From Heyndrickxia sporothermodurans (GTDB taxonomy: Bacteria > Bacillota > Bacilli > Bacillales > Bacillaceae_C), in assembly GCF_016785185.1 (NCBI RefSeq), contig NZ_JAEKDY010000073.1: 16,835 nucleotides of DNA. One strand, 5' to 3'. The notes below the pieces were generated by a model. It worked only from the letters and a program-made list of their open reading frames with translations. It was not told where the DNA came from and made no database searches. Made by a program: the position numbers and the translations under genes. Shown here piece after piece: positions 6,431 to 14,289 of the stretch. Every line of letters starts with the position of its first letter. Position 1 is the first letter of the stretch.

Positions 6431-8608
6431 TTATTGTTTCACAGCAAATTTCGCCTTCGCTTCTAAACGGCGACGATGTAAAATTGGTTCGGTATATCCA
6501 TTTGGTTGATCATAGCCTTTAAAAACAAGGTCACAGGCAGCTTGAAAGGCGATAGAGTTGGCGTAATCTTCCGCCATAGGATGGTATTTAGCATCTCCTG
6601 CATTCTGTTTATCCACTACTTTTGCCATTCGCTGTAACGTTTCTAGAACTTGATCCTTTGTGCATATTCCGTGATGGAGCCAGTTCGCGATATGTTGACT
6701 CGAAATTCGTAGAGTTGCTCGATCTTCCATTAATCCAACATTATTAATATCCGGTACTTTGGAACAGCCAATTCCTTGTTCTACCCAGCGAACAACATAT
6801 CCAAGAATACCTTGTGCATTGTTGTCCAATTCCTGTTGAATCTCTTCTGGACTCCAATCAATCTGATCGGCTACCGGTATGGTGAGAATATCACGTAGCA
6901 AATCCCCGTCCTCTTTTTCCAGCTCTTTCTGCACTTTTGTCACATCCACTTGATGATAGTGAAGTACGTGCAAGGTAGCGGCCGTTGGTGATGGGACCCA
7001 AGCCGTATTTGCACCTGCTTCTACATGGCCGATTTTTTGTTTTAACATGTCAGCCATTAAATCTGGCATCGCCCACATTCCTTTACCAATTTGTGAGCGG
7101 CCTTTAAGTCCACTCTCTAAACCAACCATTACATTAGATTTCTCATACGCCTGCAGCCATTTCGATGATTTCATGTTATTTTTACGAATCATTGGGCCGA
7201 TTTCCATTGATGTATGAATTTCGTCCCCAGTTCGATCTAAGAACCCTGTATTAATGAAGACAATTCGATCCTTCACTTCACGAATGCAAGCTTTCAAGTT
7301 TACTGATGTACGGCGTTCCTCATCCATCACACCAATTTTTAACGTGTTTCGCTTAAGCCCAAGTAGGTCCTCCACTCGGTCAAAAATTTCATTACTAAAT
7401 GCTACTTCCTGTGATCCATGCATTTTTGGCTTTACGATATAGACCGAATCCTTTGAAGAGTTTTGATAGTTTCCATTCCCAAGTAGAGAATGTTTGGCTA
7501 ATAAACTCGTAAACACGGCATCTAACATTCCTTCGGGAACTTCCTTACCGTCCTGGTCTACGATCATGTTACTAGTCATTAAATGTCCTACATTTCGAAC
7601 AAACATGAGTGAACGGCCCTTTAAATGAATTTCCTCACCTGTAACAGCCGTATACACGCGATCAGGATTAAGCGTTCTAGTGATTGTTTGGCTCCCTTTT
7701 TTAAAAGTTGCACGTAAATCACCTTTCATTAATCCAAGCCAATTTCGATATACAAGCACCTTGTCCTCAGCATCTACTGCAGCGACCGAATCTTCACAAT
7801 CCATAATCGTCGTTAATGCTGCTTCCAAAAGGATGTCTTTAATCCCCGCTTCATCTGTCTGACCAATTGGATGGGTACGGTCGATTTGAATTTCTAGATG
7901 AAGACTATTATTTTTCAATAAAATAGCGGACGGCTCCCCTGCTGCTCCTTGGTAGCCAATACATTTAGATTCATCTTGGAGACGAGTCGTTTGTCCATCA
8001 CTAAGTAAAACAGATAATTTCCCTTCAACAATAGAATATTTGACCGCATTACGATGGGAAGCTTCTTTTAATGGGACTGCTTGATCAAGAAACTCTCTCG
8101 CAAATTGAATGACCTTCTCCCCTCGAATGGGGTTATAGCTTCCTCCTTGCTGGGCTCCCGCTTCCTCACTGATCGCATCCGTCCCGTACAATGCATCGTA
8201 GAGACTTCCCCATCGTGCATTTGCGGCATTCAGTGCATAGCGTGCATTATCAACTGGTACGACAAGCTGTGGTCCTGCTTGAATCGCTACTTCATCATCG
8301 ACATTTTCCGTCGTTATATTAAAATCATCAACCTCTGGCTCTAAGTAACCAATTTCTTGCAAGAATGATTGATATTTATTAAAATCAAACTCTTTATTTT
8401 CACGGTGCCATGAATTGATTTTGTTTTGTAAATCATCGCGTTGGGCCAATAATTCCCTGTTTTTTGGAGTCAAATCTTTTATAAGGGTTTCTAAACCGGA
8501 CCAAAACTGCTCCTGATCCACCTTACTTCCAGGAAGCGCTTCTGCATTAATAAATTCATAGAGTACTTGTGCCACTTGTAAATTACCTACTTTTACAAAA
8601 TCCTTCAT
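6431..8608 (-). CDS. glcB: Malate synthase G
   Basis: This enzyme condenses glyoxylate with acetyl-CoA to give malate and CoA in the cytoplasm. The 725-aa length matches malate synthase G (E. coli 723) and not the shorter A-type enzyme (about 530). Family segments include TTIMDCEDSVAAVDAED, NWLGLMKGDL, VKPKMHGSQEV, VMDEERRTSVNLKACI and MEDRATLRISSQ, with the catalytic-base Asp near residue 629 and the CoA-site-adjacent Cys near 615. AGGAGG lies about 10 nt before the ATG, and only 15 nt separate it from the upstream oxidase gene, whose end overlaps this binding site. There is no glycolate oxidase or isocitrate lyase gene in the window, so glyoxylate most likely comes from the oxidases encoded in the same operon. 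This is the strongest functional clue to the pathway. Confidence 0.97.
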   Translation of the reverse strand: MKDFVKVGNLQVAQVLYEFINAEALPGSKVDQEQFWSGLETLIKDLTPKNRELLAQRDDLQNKINSWHRENKEFDFNKYQSFLQEIGYLEPEVDDFNITTENVDDEVAIQAGPQLVVPVDNARYALNAANARWGSLYDALYGTDAISEEAGAQQGGSYNPIRGEKVIQFAREFLDQAVPLKEASHRNAVKYSIVEGKLSVLLSDGQTTRLQDESKCIGYQGAAGEPSAILLKNNSLHLEIQIDRTHPIGQTDEAGIKDILLEAALTTIMDCEDSVAAVDAEDKVLVYRNWLGLMKGDLRATFKKGSQTITRTLNPDRVYTAVTGEEIHLKGRSLMFVRNVGHLMTSNMIVDQDGKEVPEGMLDAVFTSLLAKHSLLGNGNYQNSSKDSVYIVKPKMHGSQEVAFSNEIFDRVEDLLGLKRNTLKIGVMDEERRTSVNLKACIREVKDRIVFINTGFLDRTGDEIHTSMEIGPMIRKNNMKSSKWLQAYEKSNVMVGLESGLKGRSQIGKGMWAMPDLMADMLKQKIGHVEAGANTAWVPSPTAATLHVLHYHQVDVTKVQKELEKEDGDLLRDILTIPVADQIDWSPEEIQQELDNNAQGILGYVVRWVEQGIGCSKVPDINNVGLMEDRATLRISSQHIANWLHHGICTKDQVLETLQRMAKVVDKQNAGDAKYHPMAEDYANSIAFQAACDLVFKGYDQPNGYTEPILHRRRLEAKAKFAVKQ

Positions 8609-8623
8609 CGTCTCTTTTCCTCC

Positions 8624-9697
8624 TTATTTAAACCTTTCTATCGAATATGGGGCAATCGATAAGGATGTATCTCCGTCGACTAATAATTCTGTCATTAATG
8701 TCCCTACTAAAGGAGAAAGCGTGATCCCACTATGCATGGTAGCGACATAAAGATTTTCGACAGAGGGAACTTTCCCAATAATCGGCAGCCCATCTTCCGG
8801 GACAGCACGAATACCTGAAAAAGCTCGGACAACCTTTGCCTTGCCAAGATCAGGAATATAATACATAGCCATATTTGCCGTTTCCTGCATAACGTCTAAT
8901 GTAGTGGAACGATTAAAACCGGCCTCTTCCATGGAATAACCAATTAACACTTCCCCATTATTCGCTTGTCTCATTCCACTGATCGTATAATTGATAAATG
9001 GCTTTAGAGGTTCGGTTACAAGAATTTGCCCTCTTACTTGGTTTACTGGAATATGGACGCCTAGCATTTTTCCCAATTCCCGTGACCATGTGCCCCCAGC
9101 TAAGATGACGTTTTTACAAGTGTACTCGCCCTTTTTGGTAAAAACGATAAATTGATCGTTTTTCTTTTGAATATCGATTACTTCATTATAATAAGAATAC
9201 TCGATACCATTTTTCTTAGCCGCTCTCATATACATATCGACAAGTCTGAAGGGATTCACATTTCCATCGATTTTGCTAAACGTAGCCCCAGCAACATTTG
9301 GATTAATGGAAGGTTCCTTTTCAATCACTTCTTCCCGTGATAAAACCTTTATTTTAATACCAATTTCACGATACGATTCCGCCAATCGTTTGGCCTTATC
9401 TCGATCTTTTTCATTAAAAAACGGGGAGAGTCCACCCGTTCTTTTATATTCCACATCACCTATTTTTTTTGATAAATAGGGATATAGTTCAGCACTATAC
9501 ATACTAAATTCAGCATAGGACGATGGCGTTTTATTATGTACCCAAACCCAAGCTTGAGTGGACCCCGAAGTACCGGAAAGGGGATATTTTTTGTCGATTA
9601 CGAGGACACCCTCTTTATATCGTTCAGAAAGATGGTAGGCAATACTATTTCCAATGACTCCTCCTCCAATGATAATCGTTTCATAGGACGTATTCAT
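8624..9697 (-). CDS. FAD-dependent amine/amino-acid dehydrogenase, DAO-family beta subunit
   Basis: This is the likely catalytic subunit that oxidises a secondary or D-amino acid C-N bond. It has an N-terminal Rossmann FAD site (IIIGGGVIGNS, near 8-18), VIDK at the end of the second strand, an AGGTW segment in the DAO fold and a C-terminal RAVPEDGLPIIG...MHSGITLSPLVG stretch characteristic of HcnC, opine oxidase OoxB/NoxB and D-hydroxyproline dehydrogenase beta subunits. At 357 aa it is full length with no signal peptide. The start is 1 nt after the stop of the preceding [2Fe-2S] gene, with GGAAGGTGAG inside that gene, so translation is coupled. Together with the three genes before it, it would form a heteromeric enzyme passing electrons through FAD and Fe-S centres. 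Malate synthase directly downstream suggests glyoxylate as a product. Confidence 0.85.
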   Translation of the reverse strand: MNTSYETIIIGGGVIGNSIAYHLSERYKEGVLVIDKKYPLSGTSGSTQAWVWVHNKTPSSYAEFSMYSAELYPYLSKKIGDVEYKRTGGLSPFFNEKDRDKAKRLAESYREIGIKIKVLSREEVIEKEPSINPNVAGATFSKIDGNVNPFRLVDMYMRAAKKNGIEYSYYNEVIDIQKKNDQFIVFTKKGEYTCKNVILAGGTWSRELGKMLGVHIPVNQVRGQILVTEPLKPFINYTISGMRQANNGEVLIGYSMEEAGFNRSTTLDVMQETANMAMYYIPDLGKAKVVRAFSGIRAVPEDGLPIIGKVPSVENLYVATMHSGITLSPLVGTLMTELLVDGDTSLSIAPYSIERFK

Positions 9698-9698
9698 T

Positions 9699-10028
9699 TT
9701 ATCTCACCTTCCCATCTTCGAGTTCAACCTCATCTAGAACAGATTTCACTGCAGAAAAATGTTGACTATTTGTGGATAATGTTTCTATTGAAATTGGAGA
9801 TACGGGCATTCTTGTTCGTGGTAGCGGGATCTCCTCATAATTTTTTCCTGTTTGTTCGCGGATCATTTGTGACACTATATCTGCACACATCTTTGCTTGA
9901 CATGGCCCCATCCCACATCGTGTGATTCGTTTAATATCATCAAAAGATTCCGCCCCTAAACGAATCACCTCTTCAATTTCCTCCACGCTTAATTCCTCGC
10001 AGCGGCAAATAATCGTTTCTTTATCCAT
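9699..10028 (-). CDS. Small BFD-like [2Fe-2S] subunit of the amine dehydrogenase
   Basis: This electron-transfer subunit has 109 aa. A bacterioferritin-associated-ferredoxin-like domain occupies about residues 5-55, with C8 and C10 in ICRCEE and C38 and C43 in RCGMGPC, a standard 2Fe-2S ligand set. C48 is an additional cysteine. The tail contains a Pro/Arg-rich segment (LPRTRMPVSPIS) like the linker that follows this domain in HcnB-like proteins. In many relatives the domain is fused to the FAD subunit; here it is a separate gene, as in the gamma subunit of some octopine and hydroxyproline dehydrogenases. AAAGGAG lies 6 nt before the ATG. It is not bacterioferritin-associated ferredoxin itself, since no bacterioferritin gene is nearby. 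Confidence 0.85.
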   Translation of the reverse strand: MDKETIICRCEELSVEEIEEVIRLGAESFDDIKRITRCGMGPCQAKMCADIVSQMIREQTGKNYEEIPLPRTRMPVSPISIETLSTNSQHFSAVKSVLDEVELEDGKVR

Positions 10029-10064
10029 ATAATTCTCCTTTCACCCACTCCAGATTTGTTTTCT

Positions 10065-11153
10065 CTAAGAAATAAATTGATTCTTCAGTTTAGGATGGAG
10101 GAAATTTTCGATGTGTGTCATTCTTTCTAACCACAAATGTTCATCTTGTTTGGACTCTATTATTTTTATCTCTTTAAATAATGAATCTCTTAAGCTATTC
10201 GCTTCGTCGACCTTCAATACGCCAAGATCCTCACACACACTGATACCAGCGATCATTCCTGTTAATAAGATGGAACCATGAAAGGATACCCCTGCAGCAT
10301 TCCCACCTAGGTAAACCTTTTCTTGACTGGACTGGAAACGCTCATTATATTGAGGGACCCACCCCCCGAGTTTTTCTTGATAACTAAACGAACAATCCAA
10401 TTGGTAAAATACCTCTGTAATCGGTTTTCTCCCTCCGTCTACACAAACAAGATCAACATGGAACGTTTTTACTTCCTGATCCTGTTGTACATAAACCTCT
10501 TCCACCTGACCATTTCCCCCTACTTCCTTAATAAAAGAATTAAGATAAATGGGGATGCTTGCTTGTTTGATTAGATTTATTTTATCCGTATCCCGGGCTG
10601 TTAATTTAGTTGATTTTTCAATGATTCCTTCAATTTCTACGCCAACTTGTTTAAGTTGAATCGCTACATCAAGCGCAAAATCACTTGAGCCGAAAATAAC
10701 CGCTTTTTTCCCCGGAACGACAAAATCCCGATTGACTAAAGTTTGCGCAGCACCAATCGTCATAACGCCTGGCAACGTCCATTTCAAAAATGGAACGGCC
10801 CGTTCAGCTGCGCCTGTTGTCACAATCACTTTTTTTGCTGATATTGGAAAAACATTTTCCCCATCGGACACACCAATACTTCCGTCTTGATACAATCCGA
10901 TAAATGAATGATTTAATAAAATTTTCACGGGAAATTCATGTAATTGATTGATTAATAATTCGGCTAATTCAAAGCCTCTCATTGGCGGGTATTGAGATGG
11001 CAGCATTGACAACATTTGAGTTTGCTGTGGAAGCTGGCCGCCAAGATAACTAGATTCGTCAATGATCACAACATCCAGCCCTCTCGATACGGTCTCATAG
11101 GCTGCCAATAGTCCAGCAGGACCCGCACCGATGATAAGTACATCAGTTTCCAT
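10065..11153 (-). CDS. FAD/NAD(P)-type oxidoreductase, alpha subunit of the amine dehydrogenase (HcnB/OoxA-like)
   Basis: This pyridine-nucleotide-disulfide-oxidoreductase-fold subunit has 362 aa. The FAD-binding GAGPAG lies at residues 9-14, with LGGQ at 37-40 and GAAERAVPF near 114-122. The second dinucleotide motif reads GSSDFA (155-160), departing from GxGxxA/G, and the late FAD motif is GGNAAG (283-288) where family members usually have GD. NAD(P) binding is therefore doubtful; it more likely carries electrons between the Fe-S subunits and the DAO-type subunit. The start overlaps the preceding ferredoxin gene by 11 nt (ATGGAAACTGA), and GAGGGGG lies just upstream, so expression is coupled. 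Homology in outline is to the sarcosine-oxidase-alpha-like and HcnB group; no aminomethyltransferase-like domain is present. Confidence 0.83.
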   Translation of the reverse strand: METDVLIIGAGPAGLLAAYETVSRGLDVVIIDESSYLGGQLPQQTQMLSMLPSQYPPMRGFELAELLINQLHEFPVKILLNHSFIGLYQDGSIGVSDGENVFPISAKKVIVTTGAAERAVPFLKWTLPGVMTIGAAQTLVNRDFVVPGKKAVIFGSSDFALDVAIQLKQVGVEIEGIIEKSTKLTARDTDKINLIKQASIPIYLNSFIKEVGGNGQVEEVYVQQDQEVKTFHVDLVCVDGGRKPITEVFYQLDCSFSYQEKLGGWVPQYNERFQSSQEKVYLGGNAAGVSFHGSILLTGMIAGISVCEDLGVLKVDEANSLRDSLFKEIKIIESKQDEHLWLERMTHIENFLHPKLKNQFIS

Positions 11154-11466
11154 GATTATTCCCCCTCACATCCGGATCTCCGATATTCGGAAATACCTCC
11201 ATCCCATCCTCAACCATTTTCATACATGTTCTAACATGGTCCTCCCCATTCACCGTCATATAGCAGCTGCAGCAACGACCACGAGAACAGAATAAGCCTC
11301 TAGCTTGCATCAGTTTTCTGCTTTCCCCGAACTTTTTGACATCATTCGCTATTAATGCTGCGGCTATTGTTTGTTGTTGATAGGCGCAAAGTGGTTTTCC
11401 ATTGAAATAAATCGTAACGGGATCGTGTAAACGCTCTCCCAATATTGGATGGTTGTTGATATGCAT
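11143..11466 (-). CDS. [2Fe-2S] ferredoxin-like subunit (HcnA-like, Fer2_4 type)
   Basis: This electron-transfer subunit has 107 aa. It has a beta-grasp ferredoxin fold with cysteine ligands C60, C65, C68 and C81 (C-x4-C-x2-C-x12-C); C66 and C27 are extra. The VTIYFNGKPL start of the domain resembles the N-terminal domain of sarcosine oxidase alpha and HcnA. It is the first of four consecutive genes encoding the amine dehydrogenase and its stop overlaps the next start by 11 nt. It lies 16 nt after the second permease gene. TAGGTG precedes the ATG by 5 nt. The order ferredoxin, FAD subunit, BFD-like subunit, DAO subunit argues for a hetero-oligomer rather than a free ferredoxin. Confidence 0.85.
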   Translation of the reverse strand: MHINNHPILGERLHDPVTIYFNGKPLCAYQQQTIAAALIANDVKKFGESRKLMQARGLFCSRGRCCSCYMTVNGEDHVRTCMKMVEDGMEVFPNIGDPDVRGNNHGN

Positions 11467-11481
11467 GATAACACCTACTTG

Positions 11482-12282
11482 TTAGTTTTTGGATGCAAAT
11501 ACCTTTCCAACACCTAGTACTCTTTCGATTACAATCATTAAAATAATAGTAAATAAAATCATGATGCTTGAAATTGACGTAATGATAGGATCGTATTGGT
11601 ACTGCATATACGTATAGATTCTAACGGGCAACGTTACAACATCAGTACTGACAATAAACAAGGCAACAGTCAGATCATCAAACGAGGTAATAAAAGCAAA
11701 GATACAGCCCGCAATAACTCCTGATTTAATAATCGGTAAGGTAATGTGAAAAAATACTTTCCATGAACTCGCTCCTAGATTCATAGCCGCCCGTTCAATG
11801 GAACGATCAAAGTCAACTAAACTAGCAACGACTAGACGTAGCACAAACGGAACAGTTAAAATGATATGTCCAATAATCAAGGCAAGCGGACTCGCTGCAA
11901 GTCCAATCCATGAATAAAATTGAAGAAGCGCGACTCCAAATACGACTGAAGGAATTAACAGTGGTGAGCCAATCAACTGTACAATTGCTTCTTTTCCTTT
12001 GAATTGGTTTCTTACAACAGCAAGTGATGCAAATGTGCCGATAATTGTCGAAATTATGGCTGTTCCAAGAGCAACAACGATACTAAGAATTAACGATTGC
12101 ATAAATTCAGGATGATTGATTAATTCAGTGTACCATCGTAATGTCAATCCCTTTGGGGGAAATGTAATGTATTCCGTTTTCGTTAAAGATGAAAGTAAAA
12201 CTACCACAATCGGCGCCAGTAAAAAAATATATACGATTATACAGAATGTGTTTAATGTAAGTTTTGGAAGTCTTTTTCTCAT
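11482..12282 (-). CDS. ABC importer permease, PotC/ModB-like type
   Basis: This inner-membrane permease of a polyamine/opine-type ABC importer has 266 aa. About six hydrophobic segments are visible, beginning near residue 13, and the ATPase-contact EAA loop reads RAAMNLGASSWKVFFHI near 163-179. It pairs with the other permease, whose gene overlaps it by the 4-nt ATGA. AAAAGGAG lies about 10 nt upstream of the ATG. The order lipoprotein, ATPase, PotB-like, PotC-like is standard for the family. Similar permeases transport spermidine, putrescine, mannopine, iron or phosphonates, so the family does not define the substrate; the downstream dehydrogenase genes point to an amine or opine-like compound. 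Confidence 0.9.
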   Translation of the reverse strand: MRKRLPKLTLNTFCIIVYIFLLAPIVVVLLSSLTKTEYITFPPKGLTLRWYTELINHPEFMQSLILSIVVALGTAIISTIIGTFASLAVVRNQFKGKEAIVQLIGSPLLIPSVVFGVALLQFYSWIGLAASPLALIIGHIILTVPFVLRLVVASLVDFDRSIERAAMNLGASSWKVFFHITLPIIKSGVIAGCIFAFITSFDDLTVALFIVSTDVVTLPVRIYTYMQYQYDPIITSISSIMILFTIILMIVIERVLGVGKVFASKN

Positions 12283-13202
12283 TGGATGGCGACTCCTTTT
12301 TCAGAATAAGCTAGTATTCGACTATAGATGACAATCGTGATAATCGCTAAAAAGATAAGAAGGAAACCAATCGCTGAACCGTATGGCCAGTTCAACATTA
12401 CAGCTGTTTGCTCATAAGTTAAGTAGGACATCACTTTTACTTGTGGTCCTCCAAGAATTGCTGGTGTAACAAACGAGCTTACACTTAAGCTAAATACCAT
12501 TACCGAACCGGCAAAGATTCCTGGTAATGTTAGCGGTAACATTACGGAAAAGAAGGTTCTTAAAGAACTTGCTCCAAGATTTTGCGATGCCCGAATGACA
12601 GACGGGTCGATTCTTTCAAGAGAGCCCATGATCGTTAATACCATGTAAGGAAACAAAACATGAATCATGCCTAAAATAACGCTGAATTCTGTATAAAGTA
12701 AGGTAAGTGGTTGATTAATAATACCTAAATCCATCAGCGTATTATTAATAACCCCTTTATTAGAAAGAATAATCACCCAACCATACGAACGTATCACCAT
12801 ACTAATTAATAATGGCGATAATACAATGAGAGTTAAGTAGTTTTTCAATCTTCCCTTCGCTTTTGAGATTTGGTAGGCCACCGGATAGGAAATGATGATT
12901 GTGATCAATGTCGTTAACAGAGCAATTTTCACCGTCCGCCATAAAACGCTCAAATAAAAGGAATCAGATAGGAACTTTACATAATTTTGAATTGTCCATT
13001 CACTTCCAATTCCACTATTAGCATCAAAAGTTTTGAAGCTAGTAACAAAAAGAAAAACTAATGGAAGTAAAAAGAAAAAGATAAAGATAAGTAGTGTCGG
13101 TAGTAGTAGCAACCAAACATCTAGTTTTTTTCTAGCATTTCTCTTCCTTTTTTGCTTAAGTAACAATGATTGTTCTTGATTCGTTACGATATCTCCTTGC
13201 AT
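12279..13202 (-). CDS. ABC importer permease, PotB-like
   Basis: This is the first permease of the importer, about 307 aa. A basic cytoplasmic N-terminus (KQKRKRNARKK) is followed by about six membrane segments starting near residue 31, and the EAA loop reads RASQNLGASSLRTFF near 211-225. The ATG at 13202 is preferred because GAGGTGAG is 8 nt upstream; an adjacent in-frame TTG at 13205 is possible. The upstream ATPase gene stops 4 nt before this ATG, and the binding site lies within that gene's last codons, indicating translational coupling. Its 3' end overlaps the next permease gene by ATGA. Confidence 0.9.
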   Translation of the reverse strand: MQGDIVTNQEQSLLLKQKRKRNARKKLDVWLLLLPTLLIFIFFFLLPLVFLFVTSFKTFDANSGIGSEWTIQNYVKFLSDSFYLSVLWRTVKIALLTTLITIIISYPVAYQISKAKGRLKNYLTLIVLSPLLISMVIRSYGWVIILSNKGVINNTLMDLGIINQPLTLLYTEFSVILGMIHVLFPYMVLTIMGSLERIDPSVIRASQNLGASSLRTFFSVMLPLTLPGIFAGSVMVFSLSVSSFVTPAILGGPQVKVMSYLTYEQTAVMLNWPYGSAIGFLLIFLAIITIVIYSRILAYSEKGVAIQ

Positions 13203-13206
13203 CAAG

Positions 13207-14274
13207 TTAACTCACCTCTTTTGAAGGTAATAAATCCTCTGGTTCCCAATACGTATGAACATTCTTTCCCTCTTCAATATGATTAGGATTTAACTCCGTA
13301 TTTGATATATCTGCAATGAGTTTTTTCTCTTTAACATTTAAAATGTATCTTGTTTTGGAACCGAGAAATAATTTTCTTTCTACCCGTGTTTGGAAGCCTT
13401 TCCCCCCTTCCTCCTGTGATATTTTGACCTTTTCCGGTCGAATAAAGAAGTTCATTTCTTTTTTTCCAGAAGTTTGAACGGCCACAAGCTGCTCATTACC
13501 ATAAAAATTGATTTTGCATAAATTGTCTTCAAAGGTTTCAAGAATTTTCCCTTGTACTTGATTTACTTCACCAATAAATTGCGATACGAAGTCTGTTTTT
13601 GGCTGATTATAAATGGTGGCGGGATCATCTACTTGTTCAATACATCCACCATTCATTACAGCAATACGATCAGATATAGCTAGTGCCTCTTCCTGGTCGT
13701 GAGTAACAAAAATGGTCGTAATTTTCACCTGTTTCTGTATTGCAACAATTTCTTCTCTCATTTCTTGGCGCAGCTTTGCATCAAGATTACTTAAAGGCTC
13801 ATCTAGGAGGAGCACTTTTGGTTTAACGACCAATGCCCTTGCCAATGAAACACGTTGCTGCTGGCCTCCTGATAATTCCTTTGGGTATCGGTGCTCATAA
13901 CCAGACAACCGAACCATTTCTAGTGCCTCTGCCACTCGTGTCTTGATTTCATTATTAGGAACCTTGCGCAGCTCTAATCCGTAAGCAACATTATTGAAAA
14001 CTGTCATGTGGGGAAACAGAGCATAATTTTGAAAAACCATGCCCATTTCTCTTTTATTTGGCGGAAGCAAGTGAACGGGAGACCCGTCCACCATAACTCT
14101 TCCTTCATCAACATCCAAAAAGCCAGCAATCATATTTAAGGTTGTTGTTTTCCCGCATCCAGATGGACCTAAAAATGAAATGAGCTCCCCTTGCTGAATA
14201 TCTAAACTTAAACGCTTAACAACTTCGACTTGATTGAATTTTTTGACAATATTCTGCAAACTTAAATAACTCAT
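13207..14274 (-). CDS. ABC importer ATPase, PotA-like
   Basis: This 355-aa subunit energises the importer. The Walker A motif GPSGCGKT lies at residues 36-43, the Q-loop in VFQNYALFPHMT near 80-91, the signature LSGGQQQR at 134-141, Walker B VLLLDEP at 154-160, and the H-loop in FVTHDQEEA near 193-201. A TOBE-type C-terminal domain follows from about 235 (DFVSQFIGEVNQVQGKI). This length and domain layout match PotA/UgpC-like proteins that may sense regulatory ligands. GAGGTGATAGA precedes the ATG, overlapping the end of the binding-protein gene region 16 nt upstream. No mutation of key ATPase residues is seen. Confidence 0.95.
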   Translation of the reverse strand: MSYLSLQNIVKKFNQVEVVKRLSLDIQQGELISFLGPSGCGKTTTLNMIAGFLDVDEGRVMVDGSPVHLLPPNKREMGMVFQNYALFPHMTVFNNVAYGLELRKVPNNEIKTRVAEALEMVRLSGYEHRYPKELSGGQQQRVSLARALVVKPKVLLLDEPLSNLDAKLRQEMREEIVAIQKQVKITTIFVTHDQEEALAISDRIAVMNGGCIEQVDDPATIYNQPKTDFVSQFIGEVNQVQGKILETFEDNLCKINFYGNEQLVAVQTSGKKEMNFFIRPEKVKISQEEGGKGFQTRVERKLFLGSKTRYILNVKEKKLIADISNTELNPNHIEEGKNVHTYWEPEDLLPSKEVS

Positions 14275-14289
14275 TCTATCACCTCTTCA

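Noticed and set aside
10323..10574. Open frame on the plus strand inside the FAD subunit gene
   Set aside because: It is antisense to a clearly conserved oxidoreductase gene, has no ribosome binding site and encodes no recognisable protein. Other such antisense frames across the window were rejected on the same grounds.
8624..11466. Reading the Fe-S/FAD genes as hydrogen cyanide synthase HcnABC
   Set aside because: The subunit types match, but cyanide formation is specific to a narrow clade, the genes here are four rather than three, and the linked malate synthase and importer point to amine catabolism.
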